This document shows, in pieces, positions 63,401 to 64,000 of a stretch of 64,000 bases of DNA. The stretch is from the NCBI RefSeq assembly GCF_027943255.1, contig NC_072896.1:65490501-65554500 (forward strand). Reading direction: 5' to 3'. Position 1 is the first letter of the stretch, and every line of letters begins with the position of its first letter. A model generated the notes under the pieces. That model saw nothing but the letters and a program-made list of their open reading frames with translations, was not told the DNA's origin and searched no databases. Origin of the DNA: Anastrepha obliqua. Its lineage: Eukaryota > Arthropoda > Insecta > Diptera > Tephritidae. The position numbers and the translations under genes are program-made.

Positions 63401-64000
63401 TAGTCCTCACACCAGGAACTGTAGTGTATCCAACCGTTGTCTGAACTGAAGGAATCTCGGTTATTGGACCAGTTGTTGTAGCTATCTTTTCTTCACTTGA
63501 AGGTGTAGATAAGCCACCTGGTGTGGATGCGGTACTTTCAGTTGTAGTCCTCACAACAGGAACTGTAGTGTATCCAACCGTTGTCTGAACTGAAGGAATC
63601 TCGGTTATTGGACCAGTTGTTGTAGCTATCTTTTCTTCATTTGAAGGTGTAGATAAGCCACCTGGTGTGGATGCGGTACTTTCAGTCGTAGTCCTCACAC
63701 CAGGAACTGTAGTGTATACAACCGTTGTCGGAACTGAAGGAATCTCGGTTATTGGACCAGTTATCGTAGTTATGTTTTCTTCACTTGAAGGTGTAGATAA
63801 ACCACCTGGTGTGGATGCGGTACTTCCAGTTGTAGTCCTCGCACCAGGAACTGTAGTGTATCCAACCGTTGTCTGAACTGAAGGAATCTCGGTTATTGGA
63901 CCAGTTGTTGTAGCTATCTTTTCTTCACTTGAAGGAGTAGATAAGCCACCTGGTGTGGATGCGGTACTTTCAGTTGTAGTCCTCGCACCAGGAACTGTTG
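1..64000 (-). CDS. dpy: dumpy, giant EGF/DPY matrix protein (partial, 78 spliced exons)
   Basis: The gene spans the window and runs off both ends. In Drosophila, Dumpy is a giant, membrane-anchored, ZP-domain protein of the apical extracellular matrix that takes tension between epidermis or trachea and cuticle. Here the minus strand encodes over a hundred modules of the form EGF-DPY-EGF. The first EGF reads like NPCxPSPCGPNSxC. The DPY module reads like ECxxxxxCxxxxACINxKCxDPCPG. The second EGF ends in the TGDPFxxC style. This alternation and the Ser/Thr/Pro repeat exon are diagnostic of Dumpy. All read introns are phase 1 with GT-AG ends and complete exons are multiples of three. The signal peptide, ZP domain and anchor are not in the window. 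Exons are listed separately as w1 (right edge) to w78 (left edge). Confidence 0.95.
475..669 (-). CDS. dpy: dumpy exon w77 (DPY-EGF)
   Basis: 195 bp, phase 1 at both ends, donor GTAAGT. It encodes one DPY (CTHDSEC...ACINQRC) followed by one EGF ending GGDPQVQCYK. There is no preceding EGF, so it is a half-module compared with the main array. Confidence 0.88.
733..933 (-). CDS. dpy: dumpy exon w76 (DPY-EGF)
   Basis: 201 bp, donor GTAAGT. It encodes a DPY (CQSNSEC...ACRNGMC) and one EGF ending GTQGDPFINCYQP. It shares its half-module architecture with w77, w7 and w6. Confidence 0.88.
934..1249 (-). other. intron between w75 and w76, nothing recognised
   Basis: 316 bp, AT-rich, with a (TA)n run near 1112-1128. 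I see no coding or repeat family in it. Confidence 0.7.
1112..1128. repeat. (TA)n microsatellite
   Basis: A short TA run in the intron between w75 and w76. Confidence 0.8.
1250..1852 (-). CDS. dpy: dumpy exon w75 (EGF end plus three DPY-EGF units)
   Basis: 603 bp, donor GTAAGT, acceptor after a CCGCCCTCAG tract. The exon opens in the middle of an EGF (GYTGNAFSYC) whose first half is at the end of w74. It continues with three DPY-EGF half-modules (CRSDEEC, CSRDDEC, CTMDGDC). The splice site is therefore inside an EGF rather than between domains. Confidence 0.87.
1853..3325 (-). other. intron between w74 and w75, nothing recognised
   Basis: 1,473 bp, AT-rich, with a poly-A run near 3046-3058. 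I see no ORF of note and no transposon family in it. Confidence 0.65.
3326..4411 (-). CDS. dpy: dumpy exon w74 (three and a half modules, one EGF shortened)
   Basis: 1,086 bp, donor GTGAGT. In protein order it starts with a PPPP linker and a module of the PY type (IGNPYEGCRPEC). A QAVC-type module follows. The third module's first EGF lacks its last loop: it reads GVATCTYPEC directly into the DPY. The exon ends with a DPY plus half an EGF (LCVCNE). This closes the hexamer array. Confidence 0.9.
4499..4828 (-). CDS. dpy: dumpy exon w73 (one module, H5, hexamer copy 11)
   Basis: 330 bp, donor GTAAGG. One EGF-DPY-EGF module with DPCIPSPCGPNAQC, SYIGVPPNCHPEC, CSSNDDC and GMTGDPFHAC. Unlike H5 in copies 1-10 it is separated by an intron from the following PY-type module. 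Confidence 0.88.
4896..5504 (-). CDS. dpy: dumpy exon w72 (two modules, H3+H4, copy 11)
   Basis: 609 bp, donor GTAACT. H3 has the short first EGF CNNGQCSC followed by EYHGDPFIGCRPEC and CARDRAC. H4 follows with NPCQPSPCGPNSQC and YFGSPPNCRLEC. The reading frame continues open through the 63 bp intron 5505-5567, so the upstream boundary rests on splice signals and on phase conservation. Confidence 0.84.
5568..5915 (-). CDS. dpy: dumpy exon w71 (one module, H2, copy 11)
   Basis: 348 bp, donor GTAAAT. One module with NYIGAPPNCRPEC, CTINAEC, NVINHTPSC and a C-terminal PPPPPSPS linker. It starts with the proline-rich PRPPVQPPAD linker. The donor is weak but in the conserved phase. Confidence 0.82.
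6007..6321 (-). CDS. dpy: dumpy exon w70 (one module, H1, copy 11)
   Basis: 315 bp, donor GTAAGC. One module with GQAVCSC, EFVGSPPACRPQC, CVVSSEC, HVHNHSPLC and the terminal QPIP typical of H1. Confidence 0.9.
6322..6861 (-). other. intron between w69 and w70, nothing recognised
   Basis: 540 bp, AT-rich. It explains the longer spacing (about 2.7 kb) between the last two hexamer copies. I see no mobile element in it. Confidence 0.65.
6862..7521 (-). CDS. dpy: dumpy exon w69 (two modules, H5+H6, copy 10)
   Basis: 660 bp, donor GTAAGA. H5 has DFIGAAPHCRPEC and VLTHSAMC; H6 has NYFGNPYEACRPEC, CVRNSDC, QVINHIPNC and HGDPYTRC. No intron separates them. Confidence 0.9.
7585..7899 (-). CDS. dpy: dumpy exon w68 (one module, H4, copy 10)
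   Basis: 315 bp, donor GTACCG (weak). One module with NPCQPSPCGPNSQC, QQAICSC, DYIGAPPTCRPEC, VQNHSPIC and TGDPFISCQPI. Confidence 0.86.
7960..8631 (-). CDS. dpy: dumpy exon w67 (two modules, H2+H3 fused, copy 10)
   Basis: 672 bp, donor GTAACA. H2 has SYIGSPPNCHPEC and VLNHVPNC; H3 has the short EGF CSGEAVCTC, YYGDPYSGCRPEC, CARDRAC and NHIPMCSC. H2 and H3 are usually separate exons. Confidence 0.88.
8699..9010 (-). CDS. dpy: dumpy exon w66 (one module, H1, copy 10)
   Basis: 312 bp, donor GTAAGA. One module with QQAVCSC, EFIGSPPACRPEC, CTINAEC, VYNHNPIC and GDAFTRCYPIP. Confidence 0.9.
9078..9728 (-). CDS. dpy: dumpy exon w65 (two modules, H5+H6, copy 9)
   Basis: 651 bp, donor GTAAGC. H5 has GAPSCTC, EFIGAPPNCRPEC and LNHVPNC; H6 has GSCVC, EYFGNPYQGCRPEC, NHLPVC and GNPYSFC. 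Confidence 0.9.
9797..10411 (-). CDS. dpy: dumpy exon w64 (two modules, H3+H4 fused, copy 9)
   Basis: 615 bp, donor GTATGT. H3 has the short EGF CSDGICTC, EYQGDPYTGCRPEC, VHNHIPMC and QGNAFVQC; H4 has HPCQPTPCGPNSQC, DMIGTPPACRPEC, VNHNPIC and TGSPFVACQPI. Confidence 0.9.
10471..11124 (-). CDS. dpy: dumpy exon w63 (two modules, H1+H2 fused, copy 9)
   Basis: 654 bp, donor GTAATA. H1 has EQAVCSC, DFIGSPPSCRPEC and GDAFVRCYLI, then a PPPPPP linker, then H2 with WYSGAPPNCRPEC, VLNHIPAC and a terminal APPPP linker. H1 and H2 are normally separate exons; here the boundary is continuous. Confidence 0.88.
11249..12202 (-). CDS. dpy: dumpy exon w62 (three modules, H4+H5+H6 fused, copy 8)
   Basis: 954 bp, donor GTAAGC. 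H4 (VMNHAPFC, GNAHTLC), H5 (GSPSCIC, VSHTPSC, GDPFTQC) and H6 (GACKC, EYFGNPYEGCRPEC, NHLPTC, GDPYNYC) run without an intron. Confidence 0.9.
12265..12561 (-). CDS. dpy: dumpy exon w61 (one module, H3, copy 8)
   Basis: 297 bp, donor GTAGGT. H3 type: short first EGF CNNGECSC, EYQGNAYLGCRPEC, CTRNNAC, VFNHIPTC, MTGNAFVQC. Confidence 0.9.
12614..12958 (-). CDS. dpy: dumpy exon w60 (one module, H2, copy 8)
   Basis: 345 bp, donor GTATGT. H2 type: QASCSC, NYLGTPPNCRPEC, CSINAEC, NVINHTPIC, HTGDPFTSC. Confidence 0.9.
13019..13330 (-). CDS. dpy: dumpy exon w59 (one module, H1, copy 8)
   Basis: 312 bp, donor GTAAGA. H1 type: QQAVCSC, TFIGSPPDCRPEC, VRNHSPLC, GDAFTRCYPIP. Confidence 0.9.
13393..14034 (-). 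CDS. dpy: dumpy exon w58 (two modules, H5+H6, copy 7)
   Basis: 642 bp, donor GTAAGC. H5 has SPSCSC, NFIGSPPNCRPEC, VINHTPMC; H6 has GACQC, EFIGNPYEGCRPEC, VRNHLPTC, GDPYNYC. Confidence 0.9.
14094..15044 (-). CDS. dpy: dumpy exon w57 (three modules, H2+H3+H4 fused, copy 7)
   Basis: 951 bp, donor GTAAAT. H2 has TYIGSPPNCHPEC and VINHTPIC, then an APPPPPPK linker; H3 has the short EGF CRDGQCEC and VHNHVPMC; H4 has QQAVCSC, EFIGAPPSCRPEC and GNPFVACSPI. This combination of fused modules occurs only here. Confidence 0.9.
15102..15416 (-). CDS. dpy: dumpy exon w56 (one module, H1, copy 7)
   Basis: 315 bp, donor GTAAGC. H1 type: KQAVCSC, AFSGAPPACRPEC, CTTSAEC, VRNHSPIC, GNAFTRCYRIP. Confidence 0.9.
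15476..16123 (-). CDS. dpy: dumpy exon w55 (two modules, H5+H6, copy 6)
   Basis: 648 bp, donor GTAAGT. H5 has TPSCSC, QFTGSPPNCRPEC, ISHTAMC; H6 has GSCQC, EFLGNPYEGCRPEC, VINHLPSC, GDPYSYC. Confidence 0.9.
16186..16491 (-). CDS. dpy: dumpy exon w54 (one module, H4, copy 6)
   Basis: 306 bp, donor GTAAAC. H4 type: QNAVCSC, GFIGNPPTCRPEC, CVRNSDC, VVNHAPIC, YTGNPFVSCQRI. Confidence 0.89.
16555..16860 (-). CDS. dpy: dumpy exon w53 (one module, H3, copy 6)
   Basis: 306 bp, donor GTAAAT. H3 type: short EGF CSDGQCSC, EYHGDPIIGCRPEC, CPFDKAC, VSNHVPMC, MSGNAFFQC. Confidence 0.9.
16925..17257 (-). CDS. dpy: dumpy exon w52 (one module, H2, copy 6)
   Basis: 333 bp, donor GTAAGA. H2 type: QAICSC, QFFGAPPNCRPEC, CVTNSEC, VIKHIPIC, YVGDPFVSCQPAPP. 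Confidence 0.9.
17318..17632 (-). CDS. dpy: dumpy exon w51 (one module, H1, copy 6)
   Basis: 315 bp, donor GTGAGT. H1 type: EYVNPCEPSPCG, GQGVCSC, EFIGTPPACRPEC, VRNHSPLC, GDPFTRCYPIP. Confidence 0.9.
17699..18343 (-). CDS. dpy: dumpy exon w50 (two modules, H5+H6, copy 5)
   Basis: 645 bp, donor GTAAGG. H5 has SPSCSC, NFFGQPPNCRPEC, ISHSAMC; H6 has GSCKC, EYFGNPYEGCRPEC, TRNHLPTC, GDPYRYC. Confidence 0.9.
18411..18716 (-). CDS. dpy: dumpy exon w49 (one module, H4, copy 5)
   Basis: 306 bp, donor GTGAGT. H4 type: SQAVCSC, NYQGSPPSCRPEC, CTSNSDC, VVNHNPFC, YTGNPFIQCRPI. Confidence 0.9.
18783..19094 (-). CDS. dpy: dumpy exon w48 (one module, H3, copy 5)
   Basis: 312 bp, donor GTAGGT. H3 type: short EGF around DGQCAC, DYQGDPFVACKPEC, CARDLAC, VYNHVPMC, MTGNAFVQC. 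The usual CRPEC is CKPEC here. Confidence 0.89.
19150..19485 (-). CDS. dpy: dumpy exon w47 (one module, H2, copy 5)
   Basis: 336 bp, donor GTAAGC. H2 type: VPSCTC, NYIGAPPNCRPEC, CIVNSDC, VVNHTPNC, YVGDAFIACHPAPPP. Confidence 0.9.
19551..19865 (-). CDS. dpy: dumpy exon w46 (one module, H1, copy 5)
   Basis: 315 bp, donor GTAAGG. H1 type: EYVNPCQPSPCG, GQAVCSC, EFIGVPPSCRPEC, VRNHSPIC, LTGDPFVRCYPLP. Confidence 0.9.
20136..21092 (-). CDS. dpy: dumpy exon w45 (three modules, H4+H5+H6 fused, copy 4)
   Basis: 957 bp, donor GTAAGC. H4 (GYFGSPPVCRPEC, VNHKPFC, GNPFVACQRI), H5 (TPSCTC, NFIGSPPYCKPEC, VSHTPRC) and H6 (GACQC, EYFGNPYEGCRPEC, NHLPTC, GDPYRHC) in one exon. Copy 3 has the same fused state. 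Confidence 0.9.
21160..21459 (-). CDS. dpy: dumpy exon w44 (one module, H3, copy 4)
   Basis: 300 bp, donor GTAACT. H3 type: short EGF CSDGICTC, EYQGDPYTGCRPEC, CARDRAC, VINHIPIC, MSGNAFIQC. The frame is open through the exon although no initiator Met is present. Confidence 0.89.
21522..21860 (-). CDS. dpy: dumpy exon w43 (one module, H2, copy 4)
   Basis: 339 bp, donor GTAAGA. H2 type: SPSCVC, KYIGSPPNCRPEC, CTINSDC, NVINHTPSC, YTGDPFTYC, ending PEPPPK. Confidence 0.89.
21920..22231 (-). CDS. dpy: dumpy exon w42 (one module, H1, copy 4)
   Basis: 312 bp, donor GTAAGA. H1 type: EYINPCQPSPCG, QQAVCSC, EYIGSPPLCRPEC, VRNHSPLC, GDAFSRCFAIP. Confidence 0.9.
22295..23248 (-). CDS. dpy: dumpy exon w41 (three modules, H4+H5+H6 fused, copy 3)
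   Basis: 954 bp, donor GTAAGC. H4 (SFIGNPPFCRPEC, TNHSPFC, GNPFISCQPI), H5 (QPSCTC, DYIGAPPNCRPEC, LSHTPSC) and H6 (GSCQC, EYFGNPYEGCRPEC, NHVPTC, GDPYRFC). Confidence 0.9.
23305..23610 (-). CDS. dpy: dumpy exon w40 (one module, H3, copy 3)
   Basis: 306 bp, donor GTAAGA. H3 type: short EGF CNNGQCTC, EYLGDPYKGCRPEC, CARDRAC, VLNHIPIC, MEGNAFIQC. Confidence 0.9.
23670..24011 (-). CDS. dpy: dumpy exon w39 (one module, H2, copy 3)
   Basis: 342 bp, donor GTAAGT. H2 type, preceded by a SPPPPPPQF linker: TPSCSC, NFLGTPPSCRPEC, CSLNSEC, NVINHTPIC, YTGNPFNVC. Confidence 0.9.
24081..24392 (-). CDS. dpy: dumpy exon w38 (one module, H1, copy 3)
   Basis: 312 bp, donor GTAAGA. H1 type: VYENPCQPSPCG, GQGVCSC, EYVGSPPACRPEC, VKNHSPIC, GDAFVRCFRI. 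Confidence 0.9.
24453..25100 (-). CDS. dpy: dumpy exon w37 (two modules, H5+H6, copy 2)
   Basis: 648 bp, donor GTAAGC. H5 has SPSCSC, GSPPNCRPEC, FSHTPMC; H6 has GSCQC, EYFGNPYEGCRPEC, INHIPSC, GDPYQLC. Confidence 0.9.
25165..25470 (-). CDS. dpy: dumpy exon w36 (one module, H4, copy 2)
   Basis: 306 bp, donor GTATGA. H4 type: VGVCSC, GFIGSPPQCRPEC, CTTNSEC, VNHNPFC, MTGNPFVRC. Confidence 0.9.
25534..25842 (-). CDS. dpy: dumpy exon w35 (one module, H3, copy 2)
   Basis: 309 bp, donor GTAATT. H3 type: short EGF CNNGQCTC, EYQGDPYIGCRPEC, CARDRAC, VNNHVPMC, MSGNAFFEC. Confidence 0.9.
25910..26245 (-). CDS. dpy: dumpy exon w34 (one module, H2, copy 2)
   Basis: 336 bp, donor GTAAGA. H2 type: VPSCSC, AFIGQPPNCRPEC, CTINSEC, VINHTPTC, YIGNPFINC, ending KPPE. 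Confidence 0.9.
26309..26626 (-). CDS. dpy: dumpy exon w33 (one module, H1, copy 2)
   Basis: 318 bp, donor GTAAGC. H1 type: EYVNPCQPTPCG, EQAVCSC, DFVGTPPACRPEC, VRNHSPIC, GDAFTRCYPIP. The DPY exit reads DPCAANPCG, longer than the usual DPCPGTCG. Confidence 0.9.
26695..27342 (-). CDS. dpy: dumpy exon w32 (two modules, H5+H6, copy 1)
   Basis: 648 bp, donor GTAAGA. H5 has APSCSC, SYIGRPPNCRPEC, ISHAVQC; H6 has GSCAC, EYFGNPYEGCRPEC, VNHLPSC, GDPYRIC. Confidence 0.9.
27409..27714 (-). CDS. dpy: dumpy exon w31 (one module, H4, copy 1)
   Basis: 306 bp, donor GTAAGA. H4 type: QQAVCSC, NFMGSPPTCRPEC, CVSNSDC, VVNHSPFC, YSGNPFIRCQPI. Confidence 0.89.
27778..28074 (-). CDS. dpy: dumpy exon w30 (one module, H3, copy 1)
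   Basis: 297 bp, donor GTAAGC. H3 type: short EGF CQNGICTC, EYHGDPYTGCRPEC, CSREKAC, VINHIPMC, VGSAFIRC. Confidence 0.9.
28142..28483 (-). CDS. dpy: dumpy exon w29 (one module, H2, copy 1)
   Basis: 342 bp, donor GTAAGC. H2 type: VPSCSC, NYIGAPPNCHPEC, CTISAEC, VINHTPIC, YTGDPFTNC, ending IPPEP. Confidence 0.9.
28547..28864 (-). CDS. dpy: dumpy exon w28 (one module, H1, copy 1)
   Basis: 318 bp, donor GTAAGG. H1 type: IHPCQPSPCG, GQAVCSC, QYIGVPPNCHPEC, VRNHSPLC, GDAFTRCYPIP. It begins the intron-rich hexamer array. Confidence 0.9.
28956..29282 (-). CDS. dpy: dumpy exon w27 (one module, H6 type)
   Basis: 327 bp, donor GTAAGC. PY-type module: GSCQC, DYFGDPYQSCRPEC, CIRNSDC, VINHVPSC, GDPYSYC. 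It completes the hexamer whose first five modules are at the end of w26, across the 5.6 kb intron. Confidence 0.9.
29480..29513. repeat. short direct repeat, two copies with 20 bp period
   Basis: TTAGAGCACGTAAA occurs at 29480-29493 and again at 29500-29513 in the AT-rich part of the large intron. Function unknown. Confidence 0.7.
32610..32900 (+). mobile_element. LINE (jockey-like) reverse transcriptase remnant
   Basis: The plus strand encodes KVDAYLTSLSRFF, LSPTKSTTTLFTTWTKEV and IPTVNN, a pattern typical of the thumb region just after the YxDD box of jockey-type LINE reverse transcriptases. A HADD triplet string lies just upstream in another frame (near 32610). A second frame break follows near 32800, after which FDNLL and SAHIITM continue in a different frame. 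It is a decayed fragment with no ends visible. The assignment is from recognition of the motif, not from a search. Confidence 0.75.
33408..33740 (+). mobile_element. tRNA-headed SINE copy with T-rich tail
   Basis: A-box-like TAGCCGAATGG is at 33420-33430 and B-box-like GGTTCGAGTCT at 33472-33482, a spacing normal for an internal RNA polymerase III promoter. The body carries TCGGCAGGCAAAGGCAAACC and CCTCCATTTGTGGAACAACA and ends in a T-rich tail. It resembles a SINE I associate with tephritid genomes. It lies in antisense orientation to dumpy. It is not a functional tRNA gene: no cloverleaf closes after the B box. Confidence 0.75.
33752..33960 (-). mobile_element. second LINE reverse transcriptase remnant (palm region)
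   Basis: Reading the minus strand in two frames gives QLGFVSNRSTVSNL, then DFFKAFDKVSRNLLIFKL, then LNWIKSYL. These match the GF..RST.TNL, D.SKAFDKV.H..L..KL and WI.SYL blocks conserved in LINE reverse transcriptases. At least two frame breaks make it a pseudogene. The SINE at 33408-33740 directly abuts it. Confidence 0.75.
34902..38108 (-). CDS. dpy: dumpy exon w26 (ten modules, intronless)
   Basis: 3,207 bp (1,069 codons), donor GTAAGA. Ten EGF-DPY-EGF modules in the order H2, H3, H4, H5, H6, H1, H2, H3, H4, H5. The two H3 modules are recognisable by the short EGFs CFNGECRC (near 37700) and CDNGICTC (near 35785), about 1.9 kb apart, which is six modules of coding sequence. H6 has DDYQGNPYDGCRPEC. 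It is the second-longest exon in the window after the repeat exon. Confidence 0.93.
38182..39777 (-). CDS. dpy: dumpy exon w25 (five modules)
   Basis: 1,596 bp, donor GTAAGT. Modules in order: PY type (GAGSCSC, EYFGDPYSGCRPEC), HAVC type, PP type (QTNYVGRPPNCRPEC), a second PY type with an insertion (EGNPYDTDRGCRREC), and a QAVC type. It bridges the trimer region and the hexamer region. Confidence 0.93.
39989..40315 (-). CDS. dpy: dumpy exon w24 (one module, PP type)
   Basis: 327 bp, donor GTATAT. SPACSC, TYLGRPPNCRPEC, CLSSSDC, VIKHNPTC, YTGDPFSGC. An alternative in-phase acceptor lies 18 bp further in (after TCTGTAG), so the first six residues are less certain. Confidence 0.84.
40316..40728 (-). 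other. intron between w23 and w24 with GGCA microsatellite
   Basis: 413 bp. A (GGCA)n run occupies about 40357-40378. Otherwise AT-rich with nothing recognised. Confidence 0.75.
40357..40378. repeat. (GGCA)n microsatellite
   Basis: About five to six GGCA units in the intron between w23 and w24. Confidence 0.85.
40729..41037 (-). CDS. dpy: dumpy exon w23 (one module, HAVC type)
   Basis: 309 bp, donor GTAAGC. NPCVPSPCGPYSQC, GHAVCSC, NFIGSPPNCKPEC, CIVSSDC, VINHYAAC, FTGDPFSRC. Confidence 0.9.
41124..41465 (-). CDS. dpy: dumpy exon w22 (one module, PY type)
   Basis: 342 bp, donor GTATGA. GAGSCVC, EYLGDPYSGCRPEC, CIANSDC, VSNHAPTC, YTGNPLSAC, ending PQLPPTP. Confidence 0.9.
41538..41861 (-). 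CDS. dpy: dumpy exon w21 (one module, PP type)
   Basis: 324 bp, donor GTAAGC. TPVCSC, NFVGRAPNCRPEC, CTLNSEC, VVNHSPVC, FTGDPFAGC. Confidence 0.9.
41924..42229 (-). CDS. dpy: dumpy exon w20 (one module, HAVC type)
   Basis: 306 bp, donor GTAAGA. GHAVCSC, NYIGAPPSCRPEC, CSVSSEC, VTNHNPIC, YSGDPFIRC. Confidence 0.9.
42296..42619 (-). CDS. dpy: dumpy exon w19 (one module, PY type)
   Basis: 324 bp, donor GTATAG. GVGSCTC, EYTGDPYTECRPEC, CVLNTDC, VINHAPSC, YTGNPSEYC. Confidence 0.88.
42717..43040 (-). CDS. dpy: dumpy exon w18 (one module, PP type)
   Basis: 324 bp, donor GTAAGA. GQAVCSC, NYIGRAPSCRPEC, CTSNSEC, VNNHRPIC, YTGDPFSEC. Confidence 0.9.
43303..43617 (-). CDS. dpy: dumpy exon w17 (one module, HAVC type)
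   Basis: 315 bp, donor GTAAGA. GHAVCSC, NYLGAPPNCRPEC, CMSSSDC, VHHNPIC, YTGDPFVRC. Confidence 0.9.
43708..44037 (-). CDS. dpy: dumpy exon w16 (one module, PY type)
   Basis: 330 bp, donor GTAAGA. AASCKC, DYFGDPYVECRPEC, CVINSDC, TLNHMPNC, FTGNPIIGC, ending EPPPQ. Confidence 0.9.
44110..44439 (-). CDS. dpy: dumpy exon w15 (one module, PP type)
   Basis: 330 bp, donor GTATGT. SGAVCSC, NYIGRPPNCRPEC, CTINSEC, VSAHAPIC, YTGDPFSGC. Confidence 0.9.
44506..44823 (-). CDS. dpy: dumpy exon w14 (one module, HAVC type)
   Basis: 318 bp, donor GTATGT. NRAVCSC, NYLGNPPNCKPEC, CMLSSEC, VINHSPIC, YTGDPFQQC. Confidence 0.9.
44902..45225 (-). CDS. dpy: dumpy exon w13 (one module, PY type)
   Basis: 324 bp, donor GTATGT. 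GAGSCTC, NYFGDPYVNCRPEC, CVQNSDC, VNNHVPLC, FTGNPMRNC. Confidence 0.9.
45226..46346 (-). other. intron between w12 and w13, purine-skewed
   Basis: 1,121 bp. From about 45470 to 45930 the plus strand is strongly purine-rich, with many variants of AATGGAA and GAAATGAAA. No coding or mobile-element signature is seen. Confidence 0.65.
46347..46664 (-). CDS. dpy: dumpy exon w12 (one module)
   Basis: 318 bp, donor GTAAGT. NPCLPSPCGPNAEC, RAACSC, GMFGAPPNCRPEC, CVIHQDC, TQNHNPVC, YEGDPYAGC. Occupies the PP-type position of the trimer. Confidence 0.9.
46736..47041 (-). CDS. dpy: dumpy exon w11 (one module)
   Basis: 306 bp, donor GTAAGC. SPCEPTPCGGNSIC, RPTCSC, GYFGAPPNCRPEC, CVVSSEC, VVNHNPIC, YMGDPFEQC. 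Confidence 0.9.
47112..47429 (-). CDS. dpy: dumpy exon w10 (one module, PY type)
   Basis: 318 bp, donor GTAAAT. EARCSC, PYIGDPYSTGCRPEC (one residue longer than usual), CVYNAEC, VVNHVPTC, YEGDPFTGC. Confidence 0.89.
47501..49930 (-). CDS. dpy: dumpy exon w9 (tandem EGFs then regular modules)
   Basis: 2,430 bp (810 codons), donor GTAAGT. In protein order it starts with five EGFs in tandem without DPY modules (from CRPNPCGPNSGC to CVCPEGLSGDP). It then gives DPY-EGF (CQVDADC, CGQGTNC) and EGF-DPY-EGF modules. One first EGF is atypical: CDPCFGLNAQQNPRCRPEC (near 48640-48720). The last three modules are PY (YFGDPFIGCRPEC), PP (FKGSPPVCQPEC) and PP (YIGSPPYCRPEC), which starts the three-module register. 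Confidence 0.93.
50018..50509 (-). CDS. dpy: dumpy exon w8 (DPY-EGF-DPY-EGF-EGF)
   Basis: 492 bp, donor GTAAGT. DPY with CQYNEDC and CDRLNR, EGF, DPY with CRADREC, EGF, and a last EGF without DPY (NPCDPNPCGVNALC). The first DPY closely resembles the one in w78. Confidence 0.9.
50510..51045 (-). other. intron between w7 and w8, nothing recognised
   Basis: 536 bp, AT-rich with GT-rich stretches near 50580-50640. No coding or repeat family recognised. Confidence 0.65.
51046..51228 (-). CDS. dpy: dumpy exon w7 (DPY-EGF)
   Basis: 183 bp, donor GTAAGT. DPY (CIHNADC...ACISRRC) and one EGF (CAQNAVC, ECSC, GNGFIGC). A half-module like w77. Confidence 0.89.
51404..51625 (-). CDS. dpy: dumpy exon w6 (DPY-EGF)
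   Basis: 222 bp, donor GTAAGC. A SPGSPKNPEP linker, DPY (CQSNNDC...ACYMGLC) and one EGF (CAPTAKC, PICSC, GNPTIKC). The DPY begins CQSN like that of w76. Confidence 0.88.
51626..53115 (-). other. intron between w5 and w6, carries a SINE
   Basis: 1,490 bp, very AT-rich. A SINE remnant (52287-52470) is listed separately. Nothing else is recognised. Confidence 0.7.
52287..52470 (+). mobile_element. second, diverged or shortened SINE copy
   Basis: The stretch 52398-52463 (CCATTTGTGGAAAACATCAA, then CGCACACCACAAATAGG and GGAGGAGCTC) matches the 3' part of the SINE at 33630-33699. A tRNA-like head precedes it with a B-box-like GGTTTCGAAACC (52339-52350). The middle section present at 33.5 kb is missing or replaced. 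Orientation is again antisense to dumpy. Confidence 0.7.
53116..54129 (-). CDS. dpy: dumpy exon w5 (Thr/Ser-rich mucin-like plus DPY-like end)
   Basis: 1,014 bp, donor GTATAA. Mostly Thr, Ser and Val in non-periodic runs (TTTTSN, TSSSTSSAAIS), a likely heavily O-glycosylated spacer. The last 40 residues carry Cys: CTDHTNC, CILGVC and AECVK, a degenerate DPY. The acceptor (AATGTTAACAG) has a poor pyrimidine tract, so the upstream edge is less certain than the frame. Confidence 0.82.
54130..54553 (-). other. intron between w4 and w5, nothing recognised
   Basis: 424 bp, AT-rich; no feature recognised. Confidence 0.65.
54554..54631 (-). CDS. dpy: dumpy exon w4 (26-codon Cys-rich microexon)
   Basis: 78 bp, donor GTGAGT, phase 1 on both sides. 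It encodes PGCEHCPIGTNC and TTGACIK. It is neither a standard EGF nor a DPY. It is accepted because both splice sites are good, the phase matches its neighbours and the frame is open. Confidence 0.75.
54712..54780 (-). CDS. dpy: dumpy exon w3 (23-codon Cys-rich microexon)
   Basis: 69 bp, donor GTACGA, good acceptor (CATTTTTCAG). It encodes CECQSKSDC and FDCDGCHC. Five of the first 21 residues or so are Cys. It joins directly to the end of w2 to complete an EGF-like tail. Confidence 0.74.
54956..55099 (-). CDS. dpy: dumpy exon w2 (DPY plus partial EGF)
   Basis: 144 bp, donor GTGAGT. DPY (CASSDEC...ACINSIC, DPC) followed by CGRDQEC and HQPVCSR. The EGF is cut by the intron and appears to be finished by w3. 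Confidence 0.83.
56457..57398 (-). mobile_element. decayed mariner-type transposon with TIRs and TA flanks
   Basis: About 942 bp. The left end (from 56457) and the reverse complement of the right end (from 57398) share AAGGRTGGTTAARTTTYAAG and stay similar for about 39 bp. Both ends are flanked by TA (56455-56456, 57399-57400), the mariner target-site duplication. The minus strand carries IIFSDEAYF (near 57175), WFQQDGATCHT (near 56890) and CDLTPLDFFLWGYLK (near 56770), the three acidic boxes of a Tc1/mariner DDE transposase. They lie in broken frames and the N-terminal DNA-binding part is missing, so it is a non-autonomous copy. Confidence 0.88.
57622..57643. repeat. (GA)n microsatellite
   Basis: An uninterrupted AG run of about 22 bp in the intron downstream of w1. 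Confidence 0.85.
58028..64000 (-). CDS. dpy: dumpy exon w1 (PIGSFEAST-like Ser/Thr/Pro repeat exon, runs off right edge)
   Basis: At least 5,973 bp in one open frame, donor GTAACT. From the right edge to about 58850 it is a tandem array of 48-residue monomers containing TESIQSTPGG, PSSEEKITT and GPITEIPSV. A degenerate Ser/Thr/Pro region follows. The exon ends in a Cys-rich tail: a DPY (CKTDSDC, FCLHGEC) and an EGF-like segment (CRIYNPNFMVC, PMCFC). In Drosophila the equivalent region (PIGSFEAST) is known for concerted evolution. The repeats lack Cys and are rich in Thr and Ser, so they likely form an extended glycosylated rod. The exon's acceptor is outside the window. Confidence 0.93.
58850..64000 (-). 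repeat. tandem repeat array, 144 bp monomer / 288 bp dimer
   Basis: About 35 monomers lie in the window. Two monomer kinds alternate: one with TESTASTPGG and TTITGP, one with TESIQSTPGG and TTTTGP. This gives a 288 bp period visible over most of the array. Variants include two monomers that lack 7 codons (near 61570 and 62268) and three short 35-codon units at the downstream edge (about 58870-59190). Confidence 0.93.

Noticed and set aside
59377..63876. Series of 66-73 codon plus-strand ORFs at 288 bp spacing
   Set aside because: They are antisense shadows of the Ser/Thr/Pro repeat. Their periodicity is that of the repeat, and each is cut at the same place in the unit.
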